Positions 8,843-16,947 of a DNA stretch of 64,000 nucleotides are shown here, one piece after another. The stretch's first letter is position 1. The number at the start of each line of letters is the position of its first letter. The stretch spans positions 3,765,004 through 3,829,003 of the forward strand of contig NZ_CP051230.1 of assembly GCF_017792385.1 (NCBI RefSeq), in the 5' to 3' direction. This DNA comes from Hyphomonas sp. (GTDB lineage Bacteria; Pseudomonadota; Alphaproteobacteria; Caulobacterales; Hyphomonadaceae). The notes under the pieces are model-generated. The model was not told the origin of the DNA. It saw nothing but the letters and a program-made list of their open reading frames with translations, and ran no database searches. A program made the translations under genes and the position numbers.

Positions 8843-9149
8843 AAATCGGGCTCCTCTGGGGCTTCGGGTTCGCCGCGAACCTAGAGATTTTGACCGGCGT
8901 TGCAACCGCAAAGCCTGCAAATCAGCTGCGCGTGCCCGCACCCTCCTTGCGTCCCGTCACAGGGGTCGGATGACCCCGTCCAGGCTTTCGCTGCGGGCAT
9001 CTGCAGTTCGGGGGACGAAGCTTCCCGATATGGCACAAATCTCGCATCGTTCATCACGACTATTGAACGAAATCAGTGACTTGACCCGGCATATGGCCAG
9101 TCTGCCCGACTGGCGAGATTCCCGGGCCTGCAGAAATGGCCACACGCCC
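8843..9149. other. Divergent intergenic region
   Basis: About 307 bases between two divergently transcribed genes. The isomerase frame stays open back to 8970, but the conserved leader starts at 9150. I see no convincing operator, RNA gene or terminator here; promoters for both genes must lie in it. Confidence 0.5.
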
Positions 9150-10172
9150 ATGCCTGATCGCCCCTTGCCCATCACCCGCCGCCTGTCGAGGCGCACGTTG
9201 CTGGGCGGCCTCATTCCGGCCCTGTCGCTCGCCGCCTGTTCCCGGCGTGACGAGACCGCCGAGCCGCTGCTTGACCGATTCAGCGTCGGCGAGGGGGCAT
9301 ACCGTCCGGTTGGCACCCTTCAGGACATCCCACCTTCCACCGGCCCGTTCACGGCCAGGTTCGCACCGCATTTCGGCATGTTCGAGGGCCTGGCCGGTCC
9401 AGACTTCGTGGACCAGCTGAAATTCGCCCATGATCAGGGGTTCCGTGCCTGGGAAGACAACAGCATGGCCGTGCGCCCGCTCGCCGACCAGATCCGGCTG
9501 GGCAACGCAATGCGCGAGCTTGGCATCGAAATGGGCGTCTTCGTTCTGGGAGACAGGCAAGGCTGGCAAAGCCCGACCCTCACATCCGGCGATGCGCAGG
9601 CCCGCAGGAACTTCATGGCCCAGGTCGACAATGCGATTGGCGTGGCCGAGCGGACCGGCGCCACCCGGATGACCGTGCTGCCGGGCCTTGCCACGCCCGG
9701 ATTGCGGCGCCAGTACCAGATGGCCCATATCGTCGATGCCCTGCGCGAGGCCTGCGACCGCATTGCGCCGCACGGGCTGACCATGGTCGTTGAACCGATC
9801 AACAATGTCGATTTTCCAGGTGTGTTTCTCAATCGGACGTCGGACGGCTTCCTGATCAGCAAGGCCGTCGACCGGCCGGAGTGCAAGCTGCTGTTCGACA
9901 TCTACCACCAGCAGATCATGGACGGGAACATCATCCGGGACATGGATGCGTGCTGGTCGGAGATCGCCTACTTCCAGCTCGGCGATCATCCTGGCCGGAA
10001 CAAGCCGCATACGGGCGAGACCAATTATGCCAATGTGCTGCAGCATGTCTGGAAGAAGGGCTATCGCGGCGTGCTGGGGATGGAGCATGGCGTGACCTCG
10101 ATCGACCCGGCGGCAGAGGAAGACCTGATCCTCACCTATCGCCGTCTGGATGGCCTTCTGAAGTCGATCTAG
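9150..10172 (+). CDS. Hydroxypyruvate-isomerase-like TIM-barrel protein with Tat lipoprotein signal
   Basis: A 340-residue protein of the sugar isomerase/epimerase (AP endonuclease 2) superfamily. Its core matches hydroxypyruvate isomerase: VVEPINNVDFPG, LLFDIYHQQIMDG, QLGDHPGRNKPHTGE and GMEHG supply the expected Glu/Asp/His metal-site residues. Uncommonly for this usually cytoplasmic family, the N-terminus reads ITRRLSRRTLLGG followed by LSLAAC, a twin-arginine signal with a lipobox (Cys30). The enzyme is therefore probably folded and loaded with metal in the cytosol and anchored in the periplasm. The substrate is unknown; a ketose, keto-acid or inositol-like sugar is possible. Neighbours give no pathway context. 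Confidence 0.8.
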   Translation: MPDRPLPITRRLSRRTLLGGLIPALSLAACSRRDETAEPLLDRFSVGEGAYRPVGTLQDIPPSTGPFTARFAPHFGMFEGLAGPDFVDQLKFAHDQGFRAWEDNSMAVRPLADQIRLGNAMRELGIEMGVFVLGDRQGWQSPTLTSGDAQARRNFMAQVDNAIGVAERTGATRMTVLPGLATPGLRRQYQMAHIVDALREACDRIAPHGLTMVVEPINNVDFPGVFLNRTSDGFLISKAVDRPECKLLFDIYHQQIMDGNIIRDMDACWSEIAYFQLGDHPGRNKPHTGETNYANVLQHVWKKGYRGVLGMEHGVTSIDPAAEEDLILTYRRLDGLLKSI

Positions 10173-10187
10173 CGAGTCACGCGCCGC

Positions 10188-11564
10188 TCAGGTGCGCCCG
10201 GTCTCCACCGTGCAGTGCGCCGACAAGTCCTCCAGCACGGTTTCGAACCGGGCCGGCAACAGGCGCTGCAGCTCCGCCTTGTCGATCTGGTCACACGCCA
10301 TCAGGGACAGGACCATGGCGGTCTCGTCCTGAATGGTCTGCATGGCATCCAGCGCTTCCCGGCTGGCGCCGGCCTGCATCAAGGCGGCGGCATTCTCCCG
10401 CGCCGCGATGTGGCGTACTGTCAGGTTCCACGCCAGCGGCAGGATGTCATCAATGCGCTGCGTGTGTTCCAGCGCGGCCGGCCAGTCTTCGTCCAGCACA
10501 TGGATGAACCCGATATTCTCTTCCGTGTAGGCCACACCGACCTGCGTTGCGCCGCGCTCGGCCCGGATACGTGCCGCCGTGCGCAGCTCCGACAGGGCTT
10601 CCTGCAGCGCCTCTTCATACAAGCGGCCTTCCGGCAATTGCCTTTGCGCCGCCAGCGCCACCAGCGTCGTGCCGACGCCATGGTGGGCCATCTGCTCCTG
10701 CTCCAGAGTGATGTCTTCGGGGTCCGCCCCGATCAGGTGCGCCGCTTCGCTGAAGGCGCGATAGGCCAGCAGCGCATCCCCGCGCTTGCGCAGGCACTGC
10801 CCCTTCCAGAGCAGCAGCATCGGCGCGTCCAGATCCCGCGCCGTGGCCTGGTTCACATAGTCCACGACGGTCGAGCATCCGCGGTTCCAGATCAGGGACG
10901 CGTCATTGGCTTCGCGATATTCCAGCATGGCCAGACCGGCTGCGCCCATCGCCTGGTCGGGCAGCGCGTCCGCCGCCATCAATTGCTGGAATGCCGCGCG
11001 CACATCGCTGGATTCAACTTCCCCGCCCCAATCGTTCAGGGCCGCCTGCAGCAACAGGTGTTCCTCATCCCTCAACAAACGGACATCGCCATCATCGGCG
11101 CGTAACACCATGCTCACCACCTGGGAGGTGACATCATTCATCGGCTTGCCCAATACGTGACTGCGGGCAATGTTGACTGCGCGGTCCTTGTAGGCCGCGA
11201 TCTGCCGGGCCGAGCCCGCCTGCTGCAATTCGCGCGACAGTTCGGCCTGGCGACGCGCCGCCTCGTTCTCCTCGCGGATCGCGACCAGTTGCGCCTGGGT
11301 CGATTCGCGCTGGCGGCTCGCCTCTCCGGCGACGATGCGCAGATTGATCTCGTTGAGACGGGCCTGATGGGCATATTCCGATTTCAGTCCCTGCAGGGCC
11401 ATGTAGAAATAGATCACGCTGCCGACAGCGATGACGGCCGCAGTTACCAGAAGCACGGCAAGCGCGCGGATCAGGAAACGGAACGCCTTCTGCTCTCCCT
11501 GCAATTCCCGCAGCAGATCAAGAGAGGTGACCGGGCTCTGGGCGGAGTCGGAAACGGGGCTCAT
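10188..11564 (-). CDS. Membrane-anchored TPR-like protein of the caspase operon
   Basis: A 458-residue protein that I do not recognise as a named family. After a short cytoplasmic N-terminus, residues about 25-50 form one transmembrane helix (LIRALAVLLVTAAVIAVGSV). Next comes a charged coiled-coil stretch rich in Glu, Arg and Gln (about 60-130), then an all-helical, Ala/Leu-rich region with tetratricopeptide-like character (for example GDALLAYRAFSEAAHLIG and DEDWPAALEHTQRIDD). The ATG at 11564 overlaps the upstream gene's stop as ATGA, so translation is coupled. It is the last of five genes. A scaffolding or sensing role for the complex is an inference. Confidence 0.75.
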   Translation of the reverse strand: MSPVSDSAQSPVTSLDLLRELQGEQKAFRFLIRALAVLLVTAAVIAVGSVIYFYMALQGLKSEYAHQARLNEINLRIVAGEASRQRESTQAQLVAIREENEAARRQAELSRELQQAGSARQIAAYKDRAVNIARSHVLGKPMNDVTSQVVSMVLRADDGDVRLLRDEEHLLLQAALNDWGGEVESSDVRAAFQQLMAADALPDQAMGAAGLAMLEYREANDASLIWNRGCSTVVDYVNQATARDLDAPMLLLWKGQCLRKRGDALLAYRAFSEAAHLIGADPEDITLEQEQMAHHGVGTTLVALAAQRQLPEGRLYEEALQEALSELRTAARIRAERGATQVGVAYTEENIGFIHVLDEDWPAALEHTQRIDDILPLAWNLTVRHIAARENAAALMQAGASREALDAMQTIQDETAMVLSLMACDQIDKAELQRLLPARFETVLEDLSAHCTVETGRT

Positions 11565-11968
11565 GCGACAGGCCTTTCTGACAGGATGGGCCGGTCGCTG
11601 CCGTCCCAGACCGAGGGGCCGAACACCGGCTCCAGCAGGAGGCGCAGTCCCGTGTCGGAATCCTCCTCGCGGATGAAGGCTTCCGCAATCAGCAGCTTGA
11701 TGCGCATCTGGCGCTTGCGCCACATCCGCAGGGCGGCGCCGATGGCCGTGGCCACGAAGAAATTGGACGCGCCGATCATGCGCTCGGGATTGTCGGCGAA
11801 CAGGTCTTCCCCCACCGGCAATGGATAATGGCCCAGCAGGGTCGACACGAAGACGCTGAACGAAACCAGCGCCATGAAGATGGCCCCCAGCAGCAAGTAC
11901 CTGTTGAGCCGGGCTTCCGATTTGAGCTCGGCCCGGTGGTGGCTGATCAGGGGGCTGATCGTCTTCAT
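11561..11968 (-). CDS. Small inner membrane protein with two TM helices
   Basis: A 135-residue hypothetical protein with two predicted membrane helices (about residues 23-45, LLLGAIFMALVSFSVFVSTLL, and 65-85, ASNFFVATAIGAALRM) and a basic cytoplasmic segment KRQMRIK after the second. The C-terminal half is soluble and acidic. It starts 3 bases after the caspase stop and overlaps the TPR gene by 4 bases, so it is tightly locked in the operon. No family recognised. Confidence 0.72.
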   Translation of the reverse strand: MKTISPLISHHRAELKSEARLNRYLLLGAIFMALVSFSVFVSTLLGHYPLPVGEDLFADNPERMIGASNFFVATAIGAALRMWRKRQMRIKLLIAEAFIREEDSDTGLRLLLEPVFGPSVWDGSDRPILSERPVA

Positions 11969-11971
11969 GCC

Positions 11972-13702
11972 CTACTCCCCATCCCGCGCGACCCGGAAGC
12001 CAATTCCGTCATCGCGCCCGGTATCCGGGAAGGCGTCCCGGAAGGCCGAACGGACATAGGAGGGAATTTTCTCCCAGCTGCCACCCCGCACAGCCCGGCT
12101 GCGACAGCCCTGCTCGTCATACACGCTCGCCGCACCGAACCGGCCGAGATAACTCCGCACGCTGCAGTCCGCGACCCATTCCGCGACGTTGCCATGCATC
12201 TCATGCAGGCCGAATCCATTCGCGGGATAATAGCCGGCCGGCATGGGCCGCCGGGGCCAACTGCCCTTGGGGCCATTGTTGTAGATGCGCCCGGCATTGA
12301 AGTTTGCCTGCTGGTCACTCAGCGTCTCTCCGGTGTGAAACGGCGTGCGGGTTCCCGCGCGGGCCGCATATTCCCATTCCGCCTCGCTCAGCAGGCGATA
12401 GGGTTCGCCCTCCACGCGAGTGTTCAGCCAGTCAACATAGGCCATCGCCTCGACCCAGGTAATGTTGATCACGGGCAGGCCCGGTTGCTGCCATTGCTGG
12501 CTGCGGGTTTCCTGGGCGGCCTTGTTGCCTGCGCAGCCTCCATCCGCGATGCAGGCGTCCAGCTGGGCCCAGGTAATCTCCGTCGCCGAAGCGGCAAAGG
12601 GCGCAAGGGTGGCCCGCCATTGCGGACCTTCATTGTCCTTGCGTTCGGCCTCACTCTCGGGCGATCCCATCAGGAACTCACCGCCTGGAATGGCCACCAT
12701 TTCCGGACAATCGGTACAGTCGCGGAATGTGCGCTCCTCAATGGATCCGCCAGCCGCGGCCGCGGTGAAAGCGGCGCGGCGCAGCAGGGTCGACACCTCG
12801 GTAAATCCCGGCGCAATGTCTTCACTGGCGGGCGTGCCGGGCGTATCTCCCGCGCTGCGGGCAGCGGACGTGCGAGCGCCGTGCGGCGGCAGCCGCGAAG
12901 TTGAGGTGACCGGTACGGGCTGGGGCGCCGCGCCGCCATTGCAGCCGGCAAAGCAGAAATCGGCGCCGGTCAGGCCGGAATTGTAGAAAGGCGTCTGCAG
13001 GCCATTGGTCGACTGGTTCACACGGTCGGCAACCCGTTTGAACACCTGTTCGGCGATCAGATTCTGCTGCTGGATCGTGTCGGACAGGGCGACGGCAAAT
13101 GTGGAGTGGCGGCCTTCCCCATCATAGGCGACATAGCCGGGCGCTGTGGAATAGGAGATCAACAGGCCACGCGCCGGCTTCACCTCCGCAAGCCCCCCGG
13201 CCGCACTGCGTGTGGCGCTGGGCAGCGGATTGTCCCGGCATGCGTCCAGGATCACGAAATTGACGGCATTCCCGGCATGCTCGACATAGCGCAGCGCATC
13301 GCCCAGGCGCGGTGCCTGTCGCCAGATATCCTGTTCGGAGCGGGCATTCGCATCGACCGGCACCAGATAGTTCAGCCCCTGTGACTGCACCCCATGTCCC
13401 GCATAATAGATCAGCCCCACCGCACTCGCCCCGGCCGCTTTCAAACGGGCCCCGTGCGCGGCAAAGGCCGTTTCCATCTCGTCTTCGGTACCGTCGATCA
13501 CGAGGTCCACCGTGAAGCCGACCGTGCTCAACGTGTCCGCCATCAATTGGGCATCGCGGGCCGGATTGGGCAATTGCCAGCCGGTTTGCTGATAGTTGGA
13601 ATTGCCGATGACCAGCGCATAGCGCGGCGCGTCAGCCGGTTGCGACAGGGCGAGTGGCCCCAGCATCAGGCAAAACAGGGCTGAAACAATGGTCCGAAGC
13701 AT
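11972..13702 (-). CDS. Exported caspase-family (C14) protease fused to a SUMF1/FGE-like domain
   Basis: A 576-residue fusion with a signal peptide (residues 1-21). The caspase p20-like domain (about 26-250) opens with YALVIGNSNY and carries the catalytic dyad in YYAGHG (His103) and LDACRDNP (Cys155). A Pro/Thr/Ala linker (255-325) leads to a formylglycine-generating-enzyme/SUMF1-type domain (332-573) with MVAIPGGEFLMGS, EITWAQ, YRLLSEAEWEYAARAG, GLHEMHGNVAEWV and RGGSW. The paired catalytic cysteines that true FGE has just after the GGS motif are absent here (GGSWEKIPSYV), so this domain is probably a binding module rather than an oxidase. Caspase-FGE fusions are known among bacterial orthocaspases. 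Start taken at ATG 13702 rather than TTG 13723. Substrate unknown. Confidence 0.88.
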   Translation of the reverse strand: MLRTIVSALFCLMLGPLALSQPADAPRYALVIGNSNYQQTGWQLPNPARDAQLMADTLSTVGFTVDLVIDGTEDEMETAFAAHGARLKAAGASAVGLIYYAGHGVQSQGLNYLVPVDANARSEQDIWRQAPRLGDALRYVEHAGNAVNFVILDACRDNPLPSATRSAAGGLAEVKPARGLLISYSTAPGYVAYDGEGRHSTFAVALSDTIQQQNLIAEQVFKRVADRVNQSTNGLQTPFYNSGLTGADFCFAGCNGGAAPQPVPVTSTSRLPPHGARTSAARSAGDTPGTPASEDIAPGFTEVSTLLRRAAFTAAAAGGSIEERTFRDCTDCPEMVAIPGGEFLMGSPESEAERKDNEGPQWRATLAPFAASATEITWAQLDACIADGGCAGNKAAQETRSQQWQQPGLPVINITWVEAMAYVDWLNTRVEGEPYRLLSEAEWEYAARAGTRTPFHTGETLSDQQANFNAGRIYNNGPKGSWPRRPMPAGYYPANGFGLHEMHGNVAEWVADCSVRSYLGRFGAASVYDEQGCRSRAVRGGSWEKIPSYVRSAFRDAFPDTGRDDGIGFRVARDGE

Positions 13703-13818
13703 GGCGGGCGTCCCCTTCCGCAAGTCGCGACATCCCTCCCCAGCGCGCTGCGTTAACTAACCCCAATTCCCGGCACGAGAAAAGGGGTCAGTTGGATCGG
13801 CCCGTCCGGGCCAGGGGG

Positions 13819-15567
13819 TCAGGCCGCGCCGGGGCGCTGGGCAACATCGGGCTGGGCAGCGAGCAGTTTCGCCTGCCCGACCCAGTCGTCCCGCAGGATC
13901 CGGCCCTTGAAGTGTTCCAGTTTGTCGTCGACCCACTGGATTTCGTCTGGCCCCCATTCGGCAATCTGCCAGAAATAATAGACGCCGATCTCGTTCAGCA
14001 ATTCGGCCAGCATCGGGCCGATGCCGTTGACCCGTTCCAGATCGTCCTCCTGCCCGAAGGCCGCTTCGACCAGCAGGTTGGCCTTGTCATCCGGCCGCAT
14101 GGCCTGACGCACAGGGTCCTGCCCCCGCAGGATCTCCACGCTGCGCACTGTGGTCGTGGGTTGCGGCGCTGGCGGGGGTGGAGGCGGTGGAGGCGGCGGC
14201 GGGGCGGCCGGGGTTTCGTTCACGGTCGTCTGGGTGAACCGCGCCTGCGACAGGGGCACACGCTGGCTGATATCGATATCCGTGCGGGCATACGCCGTTT
14301 CCTGCAGCGTGCGCACCATGTGATGCATCGCCGCCATGCCGTACTCGATGGAGGTCAGCCGGTCTTCCACGGCGCCCATGTTCAGGCGCGCTTCCATCTT
14401 GCGCAGGGAATTGGTGATGCTCGACAGGTCCGGGTCCTGCAGCGTGACCACCGTTTCCTGCAGGGCGGCCAGACGGCGCTCCAGCGGTGCCACATCCGGC
14501 AGCGCCTGCATGTCGATGCGCAGGGTTGCCAGCGAGGATTCGAGATTTGCCAGACGCGCCTGAAGGGGCGAGAAATCGACCGGCGTGCGATCCAGCGTCG
14601 AGACATGAGCCTCCAGCGAGGCCAGTTTGGAATGCAGCGCCGCCGTGCCGCCTTCCAGATCCGCCAGCTTGTTGTTGGTGACCCGCACGTGGTCTGGCGC
14701 CGTTTTCAAATCGCGCTCGATCTGACGCAGCGTTTCCGTGATCGGCCCGAAATCCGGCTCCGGAAGTGACAGCTCGCCAATGGCGGTTTCCAGCTTGGCC
14801 AGGCGGTCGCGAAGACTGTCGACATCCGGCACGCGCAGGGAGGCAAGCGAGGATGACAGGGTCTGCAGACGAATGGTCATGCTTTCATTGTCCGCCTTGC
14901 GCTGCGCGTCGAGCCGTTCGGCAAACTCGGCCAGCCGGGATTCCATCTGGCCGAAATCGCTGCGGATCGGCTCGAGGTCGGTCATCGGCAGGTCGAGATT
15001 CTCGATGGCCAGTTCCAGCCGCGCCAGCCCGCTGTGAATCGGGCCGAGGTCCGGTTCCGGCATCTGCGCCGGTTCCGAATTGACCAGAACATTCACATTG
15101 TCCTCGATCCGGGACAGACGGCCTTCGATATCCTCTAGGTCGGTGTTCTTCAGCTGGCCCACGGCCAGGTCCAGGTCGGACAGGCGCGACAGGACCGGGT
15201 CGAAGCCGGCACCGCTGTCGGTCAGCCGGGCCTCGATCGCATCAAGACGTGCATGCAGGGGCGAAATGTCCGGAAGCGGCAGGCTGGTCAGCCGGTCACC
15301 GATACTGTGAATATTGGCATGGAACTCATCGCGCGTGACCGGCGATGGCAGCGCCGAAATGCGCTCCTCGATCATGGAGAAATACGACGCGATTTCGTCG
15401 CGTGACACGGCCGGCAGGGCGTCGGCTTCGGCGCTCTCATCCATCAGCGTTTCGTAGGTTTCGGTGACATCCTCATAGCGGTTCCGGAACCACCAATAGG
15501 CCAGCGCAGCGCCTGCCAGGGCGGCAAGCAGCATCAGCAGGAAGATCTGGATGAGAAGGAACCACAT
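13819..15567 (-). CDS. Membrane-anchored coiled-repeat protein with C-terminal helix-hairpin-helix domain
   Basis: A 582-residue protein with an N-terminal membrane helix (residues 2-26). About eleven degenerate repeats follow (roughly 40-400) with the consensus P-D-hydrophobic-x-P-L-x-x-R-L-x-x-L-E-x-x-L. After these come a run of eleven prolines and a C-terminal domain (about 510-570) with ERVNGIGPMLAELLNEIGV and WVDDKL. That last domain is the helix-hairpin-helix type also appended to alphaproteobacterial NuoE. Together they suggest a long filamentous spacer ending in a compact binding domain. Gap of 30 bases from the OmpA/BON gene upstream and about 116 bases to the caspase downstream. 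Confidence 0.78.
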   Translation of the reverse strand: MWFLLIQIFLLMLLAALAGAALAYWWFRNRYEDVTETYETLMDESAEADALPAVSRDEIASYFSMIEERISALPSPVTRDEFHANIHSIGDRLTSLPLPDISPLHARLDAIEARLTDSGAGFDPVLSRLSDLDLAVGQLKNTDLEDIEGRLSRIEDNVNVLVNSEPAQMPEPDLGPIHSGLARLELAIENLDLPMTDLEPIRSDFGQMESRLAEFAERLDAQRKADNESMTIRLQTLSSSLASLRVPDVDSLRDRLAKLETAIGELSLPEPDFGPITETLRQIERDLKTAPDHVRVTNNKLADLEGGTAALHSKLASLEAHVSTLDRTPVDFSPLQARLANLESSLATLRIDMQALPDVAPLERRLAALQETVVTLQDPDLSSITNSLRKMEARLNMGAVEDRLTSIEYGMAAMHHMVRTLQETAYARTDIDISQRVPLSQARFTQTTVNETPAAPPPPPPPPPPPAPQPTTTVRSVEILRGQDPVRQAMRPDDKANLLVEAAFGQEDDLERVNGIGPMLAELLNEIGVYYFWQIAEWGPDEIQWVDDKLEHFKGRILRDDWVGQAKLLAAQPDVAQRPGAA

Positions 15568-15597
15568 GATGTTTACTTTCGACGTATCAGGAGGAAA

Positions 15598-16743
15598 TCA
15601 TTCGGAAACACGGATCACCCGTATTTCAATTCGGCGGTTCTGGGCCCGCCCTTGCGGTGTGGTGTTGGAGGCAACCGGGCTGGCATCCCCATAGCCCGTG
15701 GCCACAAGCCGGCCGGGAGGCACCCCCCGCGCAATCAGCGCATTGCGCACTGCCTCTGCACGCGCCTGGCTCAGCGCGCGGTTCATGTCCGGCAATCCGG
15801 TACTGTCCGTATAGCCCGCAATACGCAGAGTCCCCGGACAGGACCGCACGGCTTCCGCCACGCTGTCCAGCAGGCCCGCACTGGATGCACCGATCACGGC
15901 GCTCGAGGACTGGAACTCGATCCGCGTGTCCCCCAGCAGATCGGCGAGAGAGGATTCGCAAGTCGCCACGGCCTCGTGCGCGATGATGTCCACCGCGCCA
16001 ACTTCTCCCAGCGGGATCGGCGCAATTGCCATCTCGCGAACCGCGGCAGCCTCGGCCCCCGGCAGTTCACAGCTCAACGAGAACCGGTTGTCATTGAACC
16101 CCGCCACGCCCCGGTCACACCGCGTCACCGTGTTCAGGCCGCGCTGCGCCACTTCGAAGAATCCGGACGGCGCCGCATCCTGGGTGATCGACAGACTGTC
16201 CTGAATCGAGAGGATACGCGGCGGATCGATTTTCGCCCGGGCTGCGGAGACGATTTGCTGTCGGACGGAATTGTCCGGCATGTCCCCGTCCAGCGTCAGC
16301 ACGCCGTTGGCGACACGGAACGACCAGTCGATTGCCGTGGCCGGAGTGCCCTCGCCCAGGTTTGAATAATCGAACGCGTCCCGCACACGCGTGACCGGGC
16401 GCGCAGATCCGAACAGGGTCGGTGCGCGAGCCCGCCGCACGGCGGCGACGGCCGCTTCGGCAGCCTCCCGGCTGGGTGGGCGCCCTTCCAGCGTGATCCA
16501 TTGTCCCGAAACATTGGCCCGGGCCCACGCGGCATCTGCCTCGATCAGGGCTTCGGCAGCTGTCCGCCCGGCGGTCGACTGCACAACGCCAAAGGCGAAC
16601 GGCCAGAGCGCGAACAGCAACAACAGCCCCAGCGCAATCAGCGGAATGCCGCCCAATGGAAAGAATGGCACAGGCTCGCCGGATGCCCGCCGCACCTTGC
16701 GCGTTTGCAGGAACCGTCCCCCGGTGCCGGTGCTGTCACTCAA
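15598..16743 (-). CDS. OmpA-family protein with BON-like domains and a membrane anchor
   Basis: About 381 residues. One hydrophobic helix near residues 30-50 (GGIPLIALGLLLLFALWPFAFG) is followed by two BON-like segments (ANVSGQWITLEGRPPS and VANGVLTLDGDMPDN). A peptidoglycan-binding OmpA C-domain ends the protein (IEFQSSSAVIG, AGYTDSTG, RAEAVRNALIARGV, GYGDASPVASN, NRRIEIRV). The start is uncertain: the open frame begins with TTG at 16818, but a TTG at 16743 has GAGG 8 bases upstream and gives a compact N-terminus. It is the first of five co-directional genes with the caspase and probably ties the complex to the cell wall. Confidence 0.8.
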   Translation of the reverse strand: MSDSTGTGGRFLQTRKVRRASGEPVPFFPLGGIPLIALGLLLLFALWPFAFGVVQSTAGRTAAEALIEADAAWARANVSGQWITLEGRPPSREAAEAAVAAVRRARAPTLFGSARPVTRVRDAFDYSNLGEGTPATAIDWSFRVANGVLTLDGDMPDNSVRQQIVSAARAKIDPPRILSIQDSLSITQDAAPSGFFEVAQRGLNTVTRCDRGVAGFNDNRFSLSCELPGAEAAAVREMAIAPIPLGEVGAVDIIAHEAVATCESSLADLLGDTRIEFQSSSAVIGASSAGLLDSVAEAVRSCPGTLRIAGYTDSTGLPDMNRALSQARAEAVRNALIARGVPPGRLVATGYGDASPVASNTTPQGRAQNRRIEIRVIRVSE

Positions 16744-16947
16744 ACTGCAACCCTCATCACGCCTGTTATCCACGCCCCACCCGATTTCGGGAATTGCGTC
16801 AAACACTAGCCGAAACAAAGGGCTCCAACAACATTCCGATCCCGAAATGAAACGTCCGCGAAGACAATATTGCTGACAATTCTTCTTGGGATTCAGCCGG
16901 GGCGAGAGTTGTAATCAAGGCAAACGCCTGTCACGCGAACCGGGGCT

